Source: an uncultured Lachnospiraceae bacterium (GTDB lineage: Bacteria > Bacillota > Clostridia > Lachnospirales > Lachnospiraceae). Taken from it: a stretch of DNA of 48,386 nucleotides. The notes under the pieces are model-generated. The model did no database searches and was not told the DNA's origin. It worked only from the letters and a program-made list of their open reading frames with translations. Position numbers and translations under genes: made by a program. This document shows positions 42,081-48,386 of this stretch, one piece after another (position 1 is the first letter of the stretch; every line of letters begins with the position of its first letter). The stretch covers positions 1 to 48,386 of the forward strand of contig CANQQG010000014.1 of assembly GCA_947625875.1 (NCBI GenBank), in the 5' to 3' direction.

Positions 42081-43334
42081 TCAGGCGCTCTTATACTCAA
42101 TCAGCGGTTCGCCTGTGTGTTCCACCGCTTCTCTTGTAACTGTACATCTCGCTATCGTCTCATCCGACGGGATCCGGTACATCAGATCCATCAGCGTATT
42201 TTCCATAATGGCGCGCAGTCCCCTTGCCCCTGTTTTTCTCTCCAGGGACATTTCCGCGATCGCCTGGATCGCATCCTCTTCAAACGCCAGCTCAATTCCA
42301 TCCAGTTCAAACAGTTTGCAATACTGTTTGATCAGGGAATTTCTCGGCTCCTGCAAAATCCGCTTCAATGCCTCCAAATCCAGCAGATCCAGCGACACCA
42401 TGACCGGAACGCGCCCTACAAATTCCGGAATCAGCCCGAATTTTACCAGATCCTGCGGCATTGTCAGTTTCAGCGCCTCGCCGATATTCCGCTCCGAAAT
42501 ACCGGAGATCTCCGCATTGAAGCCAATGGACTTCTGATCCATCCGCGTCTCAATGATCTTTTCCAGACCGTCAAAAGCGCCCGCGCAGATAAACAGGATG
42601 TTGGTCGTGTCAATCTGGATCAGCTCCTGCTGCGGATGCTTCCTGCCGCCCTGCGGTGGGACAGATGCGTTCGTGCCTTCCAGTATTTTTAACAGCGCCT
42701 GCTGTACGCCCTCGCCTGACACATCGCGCGTAATGGACACATTTTCTGATTTTTTCGTGATCTTGTCAATCTCATCAATATAAATAATGCCGCACTGCGC
42801 GCGTTCTATATCATAATCCGCAGCCTGGATCAGCTTCAGCAAAATATTCTCCACATCTTCGCCGACATACCCGGCCTCTGTCAGGGTGGTTGCATCGGCG
42901 ATCGCAAACGGCACATTCAATATTTTTGCCAGCGTCTGCGCAAGATAGGTCTTTCCCGAACCGGTCGGGCCAATCATAAGAATATTGCTCTTTTGCAGCT
43001 CCACATCATCCTCTGAAATATCCGCAAGTATCCTCTTATAATGGTTATAGACGGCAACGGACAGCACTTTTTTCGCATCATCCTGCCCGATCACATATTC
43101 ATCCAGAAATGATTTCAGCTTTTCCGGCTTCTGGAGATTTATTTCAAAAGGGCTTTCCGCCTGAAAATCATCCGCGTCCTGCTCAAATTCCTCTTCAATT
43201 ATCTCAGAACAGATGTCTACGCACTCATCACAGATAAATGCCCCATTTGGTCCGGCAATCAGCTTCCGTACCTGCTCCTGCGGTTTCCCGCAAAATGAGC
43301 ACCTTACTTTGCCTTCGCTGTTTTTGCCCGCCAT
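42081..43334 (-). CDS. clpX: ClpXP ATPase subunit ClpX
   Basis: A 417-residue AAA+ unfoldase. N-terminal zinc finger ([11 protein letters not shown], then CDECVDIC), Walker [13 protein letters not shown], pore loop GYVGED, Walker [10 protein letters not shown], and the GRVPVMV region. It feeds substrates to ClpP. ATG 43334 is chosen (AGGGG upstream; the zinc finger starts soon after) over a longer frame to 43376. It follows clpP by 19 bases and ends before a strong terminator, so tig-clpP-clpX may be one unit. Confidence 0.97.
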   Translation of the reverse strand: MAGKNSEGKVRCSFCGKPQEQVRKLIAGPNGAFICDECVDICSEIIEEEFEQDADDFQAESPFEINLQKPEKLKSFLDEYVIGQDDAKKVLSVAVYNHYKRILADISEDDVELQKSNILMIGPTGSGKTYLAQTLAKILNVPFAIADATTLTEAGYVGEDVENILLKLIQAADYDIERAQCGIIYIDEIDKITKKSENVSITRDVSGEGVQQALLKILEGTNASVPPQGGRKHPQQELIQIDTTNILFICAGAFDGLEKIIETRMDQKSIGFNAEISGISERNIGEALKLTMPQDLVKFGLIPEFVGRVPVMVSLDLLDLEALKRILQEPRNSLIKQYCKLFELDGIELAFEEDAIQAIAEMSLERKTGARGLRAIMENTLMDLMYRIPSDETIARCTVTREAVEHTGEPLIEYKSA

Positions 43335-43353
43335 CGTTTCACCCCTCTTTGTT

Positions 43354-43944
43354 CTACTCTTTTTCACGATTTGCAACTATGCTGTCAATCAGCCCGTATT
43401 CCAGAGCCTCCTGCGCATCCATATAATGGTCGCGCTCCGTATCCTGCGCAACCACGTCATATGGTTTGCCGGTATTGGCGGCAAGTATCTCGTTTAACTT
43501 TTTCTTCGTCTTTAAAATATTTTCCGCTGCGATCTGGATCTCTGTCGCCTGCCCTTTTGCGCCGCCTGACGGCTGATGGATCATGATCTCCGCATTCGGG
43601 AGCGCCATGCGCTTTCCCTTCGTGCCGCCCGCGAGCAGGAACGCGCCCATGCTCGCCGCCATGCCGATACAGATTGTCGACACGTCACATTTAATATACT
43701 GCATGGTATCATAGATCGCAAGCCCCGCTGTGACCATGCCGCCCGGAGAATTGATATAAAGATGGATATCCTTTCCCGGATCCTCTGACTCCAAAAACAA
43801 CAGCTGGGCAACCGTCAGGCTCGCTGTCGTTTCATTGACTTCCTCGCCCAAAAATATGATCCTGTCTTTTAACAGCCGGGAATATATATCATAGCTGCGC
43901 TCTCCCCTGCTTGTCTGCTCAATGACATAAGGCACCAAACTCAT
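43354..43944 (-). CDS. clpP: ATP-dependent Clp protease proteolytic subunit
   Basis: A 196-residue serine protease with the full triad: Ser98 in GMAASMGA, His123 in MIHQPSGG and Asp172 in DTERDHYM. Length and start [20 protein letters not shown] are standard. It forms the barrel used with ClpX or with ClpC plus MecA. It lies between tig and clpX. Confidence 0.98.
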   Translation of the reverse strand: MSLVPYVIEQTSRGERSYDIYSRLLKDRIIFLGEEVNETTASLTVAQLLFLESEDPGKDIHLYINSPGGMVTAGLAIYDTMQYIKCDVSTICIGMAASMGAFLLAGGTKGKRMALPNAEIMIHQPSGGAKGQATEIQIAAENILKTKKKLNEILAANTGKPYDVVAQDTERDHYMDAQEALEYGLIDSIVANREKE

Positions 43945-43966
43945 TCTAATCCCTCCATATCAGAAT

Positions 43967-44004
43967 GCCCCGCAGCTTTTTGCAATTGAAATATGCTACG
44001 GGGC
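43967..44004 (-). other. Hairpin between tig and clpP
   Basis: GCCCCGCAGC (43967-43976) can pair with GCTACGGGGC (43995-44004), ten bases with one G-U pair. There is no T run after it on the minus strand, so it is more likely an mRNA processing or stabilising element than a terminator. Confidence 0.5.
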
Positions 44005-44023
44005 TTCACTCCATAAACCGTTT

Positions 44024-45334
44024 TTACGCTTCTTCTGAATCGCTCTTTTCCTGTTCTTCGGCATGTTCCATGACGAACTCTACCGCTTTCTGTAAAGACA
44101 GCTCTTTCTTAATGGATTCCCTCTCGCTCTCGCCCATCTGCTCTTTCAGCTTATCCGCATCCATGCCATAGTTTTCCGCCATTTTTGCAAGTTCCGCTTC
44201 CACATCGTCTTCGCTGGCTTCGATATTTTCCGCTTTTACGATTTCTTCCAGAACAAGGCTGTTTTTAATGCGCTTTTCCGCATCCGGGCGCATCTGCTCT
44301 AACAATTTCTCCATTGTCATGCCGGAGAACTGCATATACTGTTCCATGCTCAGGCCCTGCTGCATCAGGCGGGCTTCAAAATCACGCGCCATATTTTCGC
44401 ACTGCATATCGATCATCGGTTCCGGAATTTCCATCTCCGACTTTTCTACGATCTTCTGCACAGCTTCTTCTTCTTTTGTCCGCTTTGCCGTCTCTTCTTT
44501 GCGCTCCGCAAGTTTTTTCTTTAAGTCTTCTTTATATTCCGCCAGCGTTTCAAACTCAGATACCAGAGATGCAAATTCATCATCCAGCTCCGGGAGCTCT
44601 TTTGCGCGGATCTCATGGATCTTTACTTTAAATACCGCCGGTTTTCCCGCCAGCTCTTCCGCGTGGTACTGCTCCGGGAATGTGACGTTGACGTCTACTT
44701 CGTCCTCTGCATTTTTGCCGACCAGCTGTTCCTCAAATGTATCGATAAATGAATGGGAACCGATCTCCAGCGGATGATTTTCGCCCTTTCCGCCTTCAAA
44801 CGGCACACCGTCCACAAAACCTTCAAAATCAATCACCGCAGTGTCGCCTTCCTGTATCGGCCGGTCTGTCACTTCTACCGTACGGGACTGCATATTCCTT
44901 GTATTTTCAATCTCGGCGTCCACTTCCTCATCTGTCACTCCGGTATCAATCTTCGTCACAGCGACGCCCTTGTATTCGCCAAGCTTTACTTCCGGCCTGA
45001 CCGCAACTTCCGCCGTAAAGATAAACTCTTTTCCCGATTCGATCTGCTCTATGTCAATATTCGGGCGGGATACGATATCAAGGCCGCTCTCTTCCATCGC
45101 ATCCGGATATTCCTGGTTGATCAATGCATTTGCCGCATCTTCGTAAAAAATCTCCACGCCATACGCTTTTTCCAGCATTTTTCTCGGGACTTTGCCCACG
45201 CGGAATCCAGGAAGCCTGATCCTGCCTTTCTGTCTCTCATATGCAGCCTGTATTGCCTTCTCTAACTTATCTGCAGAAACTGTAACGGTAAGCTTCGCCA
45301 TGTTTTTTTCCAGATTTTCGACCTGTACGCTCAT
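44024..45334 (-). CDS. tig: Trigger factor
   Basis: A 436-residue ribosome-bound chaperone and prolyl isomerase. The ribosome-docking signature GFRVGKVPRKMLEKAYG is present near residue 43, then an FKBP-like domain (GDTAVIDFEGFVDGVPFEGG) and a long helical C-terminal domain rich in Glu and Lys. The position before clpP-clpX is standard in Firmicutes. The acidic end (EEQEKSDSEEA) is a short disordered tail. Confidence 0.97.
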   Translation of the reverse strand: MSVQVENLEKNMAKLTVTVSADKLEKAIQAAYERQKGRIRLPGFRVGKVPRKMLEKAYGVEIFYEDAANALINQEYPDAMEESGLDIVSRPNIDIEQIESGKEFIFTAEVAVRPEVKLGEYKGVAVTKIDTGVTDEEVDAEIENTRNMQSRTVEVTDRPIQEGDTAVIDFEGFVDGVPFEGGKGENHPLEIGSHSFIDTFEEQLVGKNAEDEVDVNVTFPEQYHAEELAGKPAVFKVKIHEIRAKELPELDDEFASLVSEFETLAEYKEDLKKKLAERKEETAKRTKEEEAVQKIVEKSEMEIPEPMIDMQCENMARDFEARLMQQGLSMEQYMQFSGMTMEKLLEQMRPDAEKRIKNSLVLEEIVKAENIEASEDDVEAELAKMAENYGMDADKLKEQMGESERESIKKELSLQKAVEFVMEHAEEQEKSDSEEA

Positions 45335-45581
45335 TGTTATTATTTCCTCCTTAATATCGCTCCTGTGAGTCTTAACTGTTCCTTAATTTATTGAGATATG
45401 ACATATTTTCCACTTTCAATTCCGGCCAGTTAAATATCCGTAACTATTCGTGCCGCGTCCTCCTGTTCACTTTTCATGTATGCCTATAGTTACGCTTTCT
45501 CCGCTATTTACAGTCATTTACAGATTATACCACAGTGCATATTAAATTACCAGTATTTTTTTTATTTTTATGCGTCGCAGC
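45335..45581. other. Region upstream of tig
   Basis: About 250 AT-rich bases hold the tig promoter region. I see no CIRCE-type (TTAGCACTC-n9-GAGTGCTAA) repeat, tRNA or riboswitch. Confidence 0.5.
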
Positions 45582-45625
45582 AAAAAACAGGCCCTGACGC
45601 TTTTTTACGCCAGAGCCTGTTTTAT
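45582..45625 (-). terminator. SASP gene terminator
   Basis: AAAACAGGC on one side and GCCTGTTTT on the other, with further pairing through CTGACGC/GCGTC-like bases, form a long stem; on the minus strand TTTTTT follows. It lies just past the SASP stop. Confidence 0.8.
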
Positions 45626-45633
45626 AAAAATGA

Positions 45634-45855
45634 TTATTTGCCGCTCATCTGCTCTTCCTGTCTCATAATCATTTTTTTTACCATCTCGCCGCCGATTGAG
45701 CCCGCCTCGCGTGACGTCAGGTCGCCATTGTATCCGTCCTTTAAGTTTACGCCTAATTCAGACGCCACCTCTTCTTTGAACTGCTTCATTGCATCCTTCG
45801 CTTCCGGCACTGCCATGCTGGAATTTGAGCTGTTTGAATTTGAACTACCTGGCAT
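45634..45855 (-). CDS. Alpha/beta-type small acid-soluble spore protein
   Basis: A 73-residue DNA-binding spore protein. It has a Ser/Asn-rich lead (MPGSSNSNSSNSS), then AVPEAKDAMKQFKEEVASEL and the family signature TSREAGSIGGEMVKKMI. Such proteins coat and protect DNA in dormant spores, and their presence is the best sign that this organism sporulates. GGAGG precedes the ATG. A sporulation promoter is expected; a TGAATC upstream is a possible sigma-G -35 but I do not find a convincing -10. Confidence 0.95.
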   Translation of the reverse strand: MPGSSNSNSSNSSMAVPEAKDAMKQFKEEVASELGVNLKDGYNGDLTSREAGSIGGEMVKKMIMRQEEQMSGK

Positions 45856-45982
45856 TTGTTTCTACCTCCATACATTTTATCTTAATCTTGGATAGCAGAT
45901 GATTCAATCTCTGTTATCTGTTGTTAGTATGGATAAATATCTGAAAAATATAATTGGTAATTATTTCTTAACGGACTGCCCG

Positions 45983-46117
45983 TCAACGGGAACCAATACC
46001 GGGCATCCACAGCGCGGCGAACATTCGTTTCGGCAGCTTTTCCAGCGCAAAAAACCGCAAAATAAGCAGCAGCGCAATTAATACGCCAGCAGAAATATCC
46101 ATTTCCAATAATGTCAT
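45983..46117 (-). pseudogene. BlaR1/M56 sensor N-terminal stub
   Basis: From ATG 46117 the frame encodes MTLLEMDISAGVLIALLLIL and RFFALEKLPKRMFAALW, a close match to the first membrane helix of M56 (BlaR1/MecR1) proteins, then meets TGA at 45983-45985 after 44 codons. The metalloprotease and sensor parts are missing; about 130 bases later the SASP gene begins. It sits five bases after the blaI-type stop, as the intact sensor gene would. Confidence 0.7.
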
Positions 46118-46122
46118 ATGTT

Positions 46123-46500
46123 TCACTCACTTCCCTTATCAGGCAGTTCTGACGCCAGTTTCTTTAATTCCCGGATTTCTTCGCCGGTCAGGCTGTTGTC
46201 CGCTAAAAACGCCGCAAAAAACTTTTGCTTCGAGCCGTCAAACATCTTATCAATCAGCTCATCGGTTTCATAGCTCTGCACCTCCTGCCGCGTCACCAGC
46301 GCATGGCAGATAAATTTGGGATCGCTCCTTAAAATCGCGCCTTTCGCAATACACTTTTTGATTACCGTATACGTCGTATTCCGGTTCCAGCCGGTTTCCT
46401 CCTGCAAGGCCTTTGCAATCGCGCCGGCCGGCAGATCACCTCCTTCTTTCCATAAAACTTCCATTACTTTCAGTTCCGAATCAAATAATTTCATGTCCAT
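46123..46500 (-). CDS. BlaI/MecI-family transcriptional repressor
   Basis: A 125-residue winged-helix repressor: KLFDSELKVMEVLWKEG, then TGWNRNTTYTVIKKCIAKGA as recognition helix, and a C-terminal dimer region (ELIDKMFDGSKQKFFAAFL). BlaI proteins are normally relieved by cleavage through a BlaR1 sensor; only a stub of that gene follows. ATG 46500 has GGAG seven bases upstream; a longer frame to 46614 crosses the promoter and is not used. Two operator-like dyads lie in its promoter, so it very likely represses itself. Confidence 0.93.
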   Translation of the reverse strand: MDMKLFDSELKVMEVLWKEGGDLPAGAIAKALQEETGWNRNTTYTVIKKCIAKGAILRSDPKFICHALVTRQEVQSYETDELIDKMFDGSKQKFFAAFLADNSLTGEEIRELKKLASELPDKGSE

Positions 46501-46527
46501 GATATGACTCCTTTGCATGCAAGAATG

Positions 46528-46581
46528 ACTATTGCAATAGTATTCACCTTGTATACTATCACGATAGTCATTTTTTGTCAA
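46528..46581 (-). promoter_or_regulatory. blaI promoter with two operator dyads
   Basis: On the minus strand TTGACA (46581-46576), a 17-base spacer and TAGTAT (46558-46553) form the promoter. Two perfect dyads ACTAT-n4-ATAGT lie at 46555-46568 (between -35 and -10) and 46528-46541 (downstream of the start), 27 bases apart centre to centre. Confidence 0.8.
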
Positions 46582-46602
46582 TCCGATTCTGAAATTTTCC
46601 GG

Positions 46603-46651
46603 TTGACTTTTCATTATCTATGTTTTACAATGTACTTAGCAATACAAAGTA
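46603..46651 (+). promoter_or_regulatory. padR operon promoter and dyad
   Basis: TTGACT (46603-46608), a 17-base spacer and TACAAT (46626-46631) are a near-consensus promoter. TACTT (46633-46637) and AAGTA (46647-46651) form a dyad at the start site, a likely PadR operator. It is only some 20 bases from the blaI -35. Confidence 0.7.
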
Positions 46652-46666
46652 TATGAGGCGCTGTTT

Positions 46667-47017
46667 ATGAAAGACAAATATGAAAGGCAAATGAAAAAAG
46701 GCGTCCTGGATATGCTCGTCTTAAAGCTGCTTACGGAGGAATCCAAATACGGATATCTCATTATACAGGAGCTTAAAGAAAAAAGCGGCGGGACTTTTCT
46801 GTTAAAAGACGGTACGCTTTATCCTGTTTTATACCGCCTCGAAGATGAAAATCTGGTCGTGTGCAAGTGGAGCGCGGCGGAGGGAAAGCAGGCGCCGCGG
46901 AAATATTATGAAATTACAGATTCCGGCAGACAGGCGCTCGCGGAAATGGAAGCCGCCTGGCAGAACATAACGGACGGCGTTTCAGGAATTTTGGAGGGAC
47001 AAAAACATGACAGCTGA
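46667..47017 (+). CDS. PadR-family transcriptional regulator
   Basis: A 116-residue winged-helix protein of the short PadR type: MKKGVLDMLVLKLLTEESKY, GYLIIQELKEKSGG, LKDGTLYPVLYRLEDENLV and RKYYEITDSGRQALAEM. These usually repress their own operon and respond to small molecules or envelope stress. GAGG lies nine bases before the ATG. Its stop overlaps the next gene by eleven bases; the pair PadR plus a DUF1700-like membrane protein is a common Firmicute unit. Confidence 0.93.
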   Translation: MKDKYERQMKKGVLDMLVLKLLTEESKYGYLIIQELKEKSGGTFLLKDGTLYPVLYRLEDENLVVCKWSAAEGKQAPRKYYEITDSGRQALAEMEAAWQNITDGVSGILEGQKHDS

Positions 47018-47654
47018 ACAATATGTCAACGCGATCGTAAAAAAGATCCAATGCGGTAAAAACCGCCGGCAGGAAATCCGGCAGCAGCTTTTGTCCGACA
47101 TCAGCGTCCAGACGGCGCAGGGACGGACTTTGGATGACGTCATCCAGCAAATGGGCTCCGCTTCAGAAATCGCCGAAAGTTTTAATGAAGACATTTCCGA
47201 AGCGGAGCGGAAAAAATACCGGCGCGCAAAGCGGCTGAAAATTTTTGTTTCGACCGCAGCTGTCCTCGCGCTGCTGGCCGCAGGCGTTTCCCTGTATCTG
47301 CCAAAATCAACTCCAATCGAAAAGAGCGCGTATTTCCAAAAAGACGCTGTGGAGGCCTGCATGAAAGAAACGGTTGCCCTTTTAGACGCGGGCAGTTATG
47401 CCGCCCTGCAGGAACGCGCCGCTCCAAAAATGCAGCCTGTTTTAACCGACGCCAGATTATCCTCCGCCAAAAAACAGCTCTCAGAAAACTGGGGCGAACG
47501 GAAATCTTTTGGCAAATGTTATCTGACGGAGCTGTCACAGTTTGGGAGGCATTTTGCAGTCGGTGAGATTACGGCAGTCTATGAACACGTCACCGTAACC
47601 TACCGCCTGACTTATGACGCCGATCTGAAACTGACGGGGCTGTATATGCGTTAG
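47007..47654 (+). CDS. DUF1700/HAAS-type membrane protein with DUF3887-like domain
   Basis: A 215-residue protein. The N-terminal cytoplasmic part (EIRQQLLSDISVQTAQGRTL, DDVIQQMGSASEIAESF) is the HAAS-like helical fold that pairs with PadR regulators. One membrane segment follows (about 73-93, FVSTAAVLALLAAGVSLYL). The outer part (AVEACMKETVALLDAGSYAA, then YLTELSQFGRHFAVGE) looks like DUF3887. It may sense or respond to an outside condition and signal to PadR, which is inference. Confidence 0.8.
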   Translation: MTAEQYVNAIVKKIQCGKNRRQEIRQQLLSDISVQTAQGRTLDDVIQQMGSASEIAESFNEDISEAERKKYRRAKRLKIFVSTAAVLALLAAGVSLYLPKSTPIEKSAYFQKDAVEACMKETVALLDAGSYAALQERAAPKMQPVLTDARLSSAKKQLSENWGERKSFGKCYLTELSQFGRHFAVGEITAVYEHVTVTYRLTYDADLKLTGLYMR

Positions 47655-47671
47655 AAAGGAGCGCGGAAGAT

Positions 47672-48016
47672 ATGGCAGGAACAATTATTACGGTCGTTAT
47701 ACTGTTTATCTGTATGCTGGTCTTTGTCATACTTGGAGTCATACAATGCCGCAGCAAAAATCCTGTCGGGTTCTGGACCGGCATAAAGCCGCCTGACGAA
47801 AAACAGGTGCGGGATATTCCGGCATACAATAAAAGGCATGGCGGAATGTGGATCCTGTACGGCGTCGGCATACCGGCTTCCTTTTTCGCGGGAATGCCCT
47901 TTGGCGAAACGGCCGCATGGATCTGTATGATGGCGGAATGCGTCGGCGGCTGCGTCGGCATGATGGTCTGCCACGAGCATTTAAACAAAAAATATTTGAA
48001 AAAGGAAGGGGAATGA
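47672..48016 (+). CDS. Small membrane protein
   Basis: A 114-residue protein with three hydrophobic segments (IITVVILFICMLVFVILGV; WILYGVGIPASFFAGM; AAWICMMAECVGGCVGMMVC). The loop FWTGIKPPDEKQVRDIPAYN recurs in small uncharacterised Firmicute membrane proteins found near SdpI-like genes. GGAGCGCGGAAGAT precedes ATG 47672. It is third in the padR operon, 17 bases after the DUF3887 gene, and overlaps the next gene by ATGA. Confidence 0.72.
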   Translation: MAGTIITVVILFICMLVFVILGVIQCRSKNPVGFWTGIKPPDEKQVRDIPAYNKRHGGMWILYGVGIPASFFAGMPFGETAAWICMMAECVGGCVGMMVCHEHLNKKYLKKEGE

Positions 48017-48386
48017 TTATGGGATTCTGGATTTTTATGACATGCTGCAATCTCCTGATTCCTGCGCTGATGCTCATATTCGGGCGGCTCATGCTGCATC
48101 ATCCGCCAAAGAGCATTAACATGGCGTATGGATACCGCACGAAACGTTCTATGCAAAACCAGGAAACATGGGATTTTGCACAGGCGGCCTGCGGAAGGCT
48201 CTGGCAGCGGGCGGGCTGCATAATGCTCCCTCTGTCGCTGCTTGCGATGCTGCCCGTTATGGGGAAAAGCAGCGACGCCATCGGCTCTTACGGAGCAGTG
48301 ACCGCGACATTGGAATGCATGGTTTTGATTTTTTCCATCTTGCCGGTAGAACGGGCGTTAAAGAAAAAATTTGGCAGCAGCAAAAA
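48013..48386 (+). CDS. SdpI-like membrane protein, 3' partial
   Basis: The gene runs off the right edge. It starts at ATG 48013 (overlapping the previous stop) or 48019, with AAGGAAGGGGA upstream. It shows FMTCCNLLIPALMLIFGRLM, then NMAYGYRTKRSMQNQETWDF and two more membrane segments, matching SdpI family proteins, some of which give immunity to the SdpC toxin. Here no toxin gene is visible, and many SdpI homologues act only as small membrane proteins. Confidence 0.75.
   Translation, partial: MIMGFWIFMTCCNLLIPALMLIFGRLMLHHPPKSINMAYGYRTKRSMQNQETWDFAQAACGRLWQRAGCIMLPLSLLAMLPVMGKSSDAIGSYGAVTATLECMVLIFSILPVERALKKKFGSSK

Noticed and set aside
45924-46130. A 68-codon frame after blaI
   Set aside because: Another frame gives a clear BlaR1 N-terminus there, so this one is a shadow.

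Overview
The window looks like chromosome from a spore-forming, anaerobic member of the Clostridia, most likely Lachnospiraceae-like. The pointers are an alpha/beta-type small acid-soluble spore protein, a tig-clpP-clpX-lon block, MecA, a crotonase, Firmicute-style AGGAGG ribosome sites, and a moderately GC-rich composition. The organism is inferred from gene content only.

Bases 1-16190 (nearly all minus strand) hold a Gram-positive-type Pel exopolysaccharide operon. In transcription order it runs PelD (fused to a degenerate SDR domain, with a c-di-GMP I-site-like RxxD), PelE, a large GT-C-like membrane protein, a DUF2194 protein, PelF (with a Tyr-rich N-terminal extension), PelG, DUF2304, a GT4, a GT2 and a DUF4874/DUF4832 protein. 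A second DUF4832-type gene converges on it from the left edge.

Bases 16191-20683 hold what I consider the most interesting part. A small PqqD-like protein and a soluble S26 peptidase lie directly upstream of pelD; the PqqD stop abuts the pelD start. Divergent from them are a PqqD-HPrK-like fusion, a 151-residue protein with a leader-like N-terminus (YEKPVVVLNEELTEGVYAGSG-type, written here in full once as residues 4-24 in pieces: YEKPVVVLNEEL then TEGVYAGSG) and an ABC exporter. A strong terminator separates the substrate candidate from the exporter. It resembles a RiPP-like maturation and export system in which the product is a small folded protein, and it is physically coupled to Pel.

Bases 20700-30300 carry a GNAT/DUF2156 pair, a Cu/Zn-SOD remnant, tRNA-Arg(CCU), a glf-GT2 surface sugar operon, a cluster of three tandem hairpins, mutY, a secreted peptidoglycan-binding protein and a crt gene. 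Bases 30287-36400 hold mecA, a broken ISAs1-type transposase, a large Ser/Gly-repeat surface protein with a beta-helix-like region, and an XRE regulator, in AT-richer DNA.

Bases 36400-45900 are housekeeping on the minus strand: tig, clpP, clpX, lon, engB and a zinc-type ABC uptake system (SBP, ATPase, permease), then a SASP gene. The right end has an orphan BlaI repressor with two operator-like dyads and only a 44-codon stub of its BlaR1-type partner, then a PadR / DUF1700-DUF3887 / two small membrane protein operon (the last SdpI-like, running off the window).
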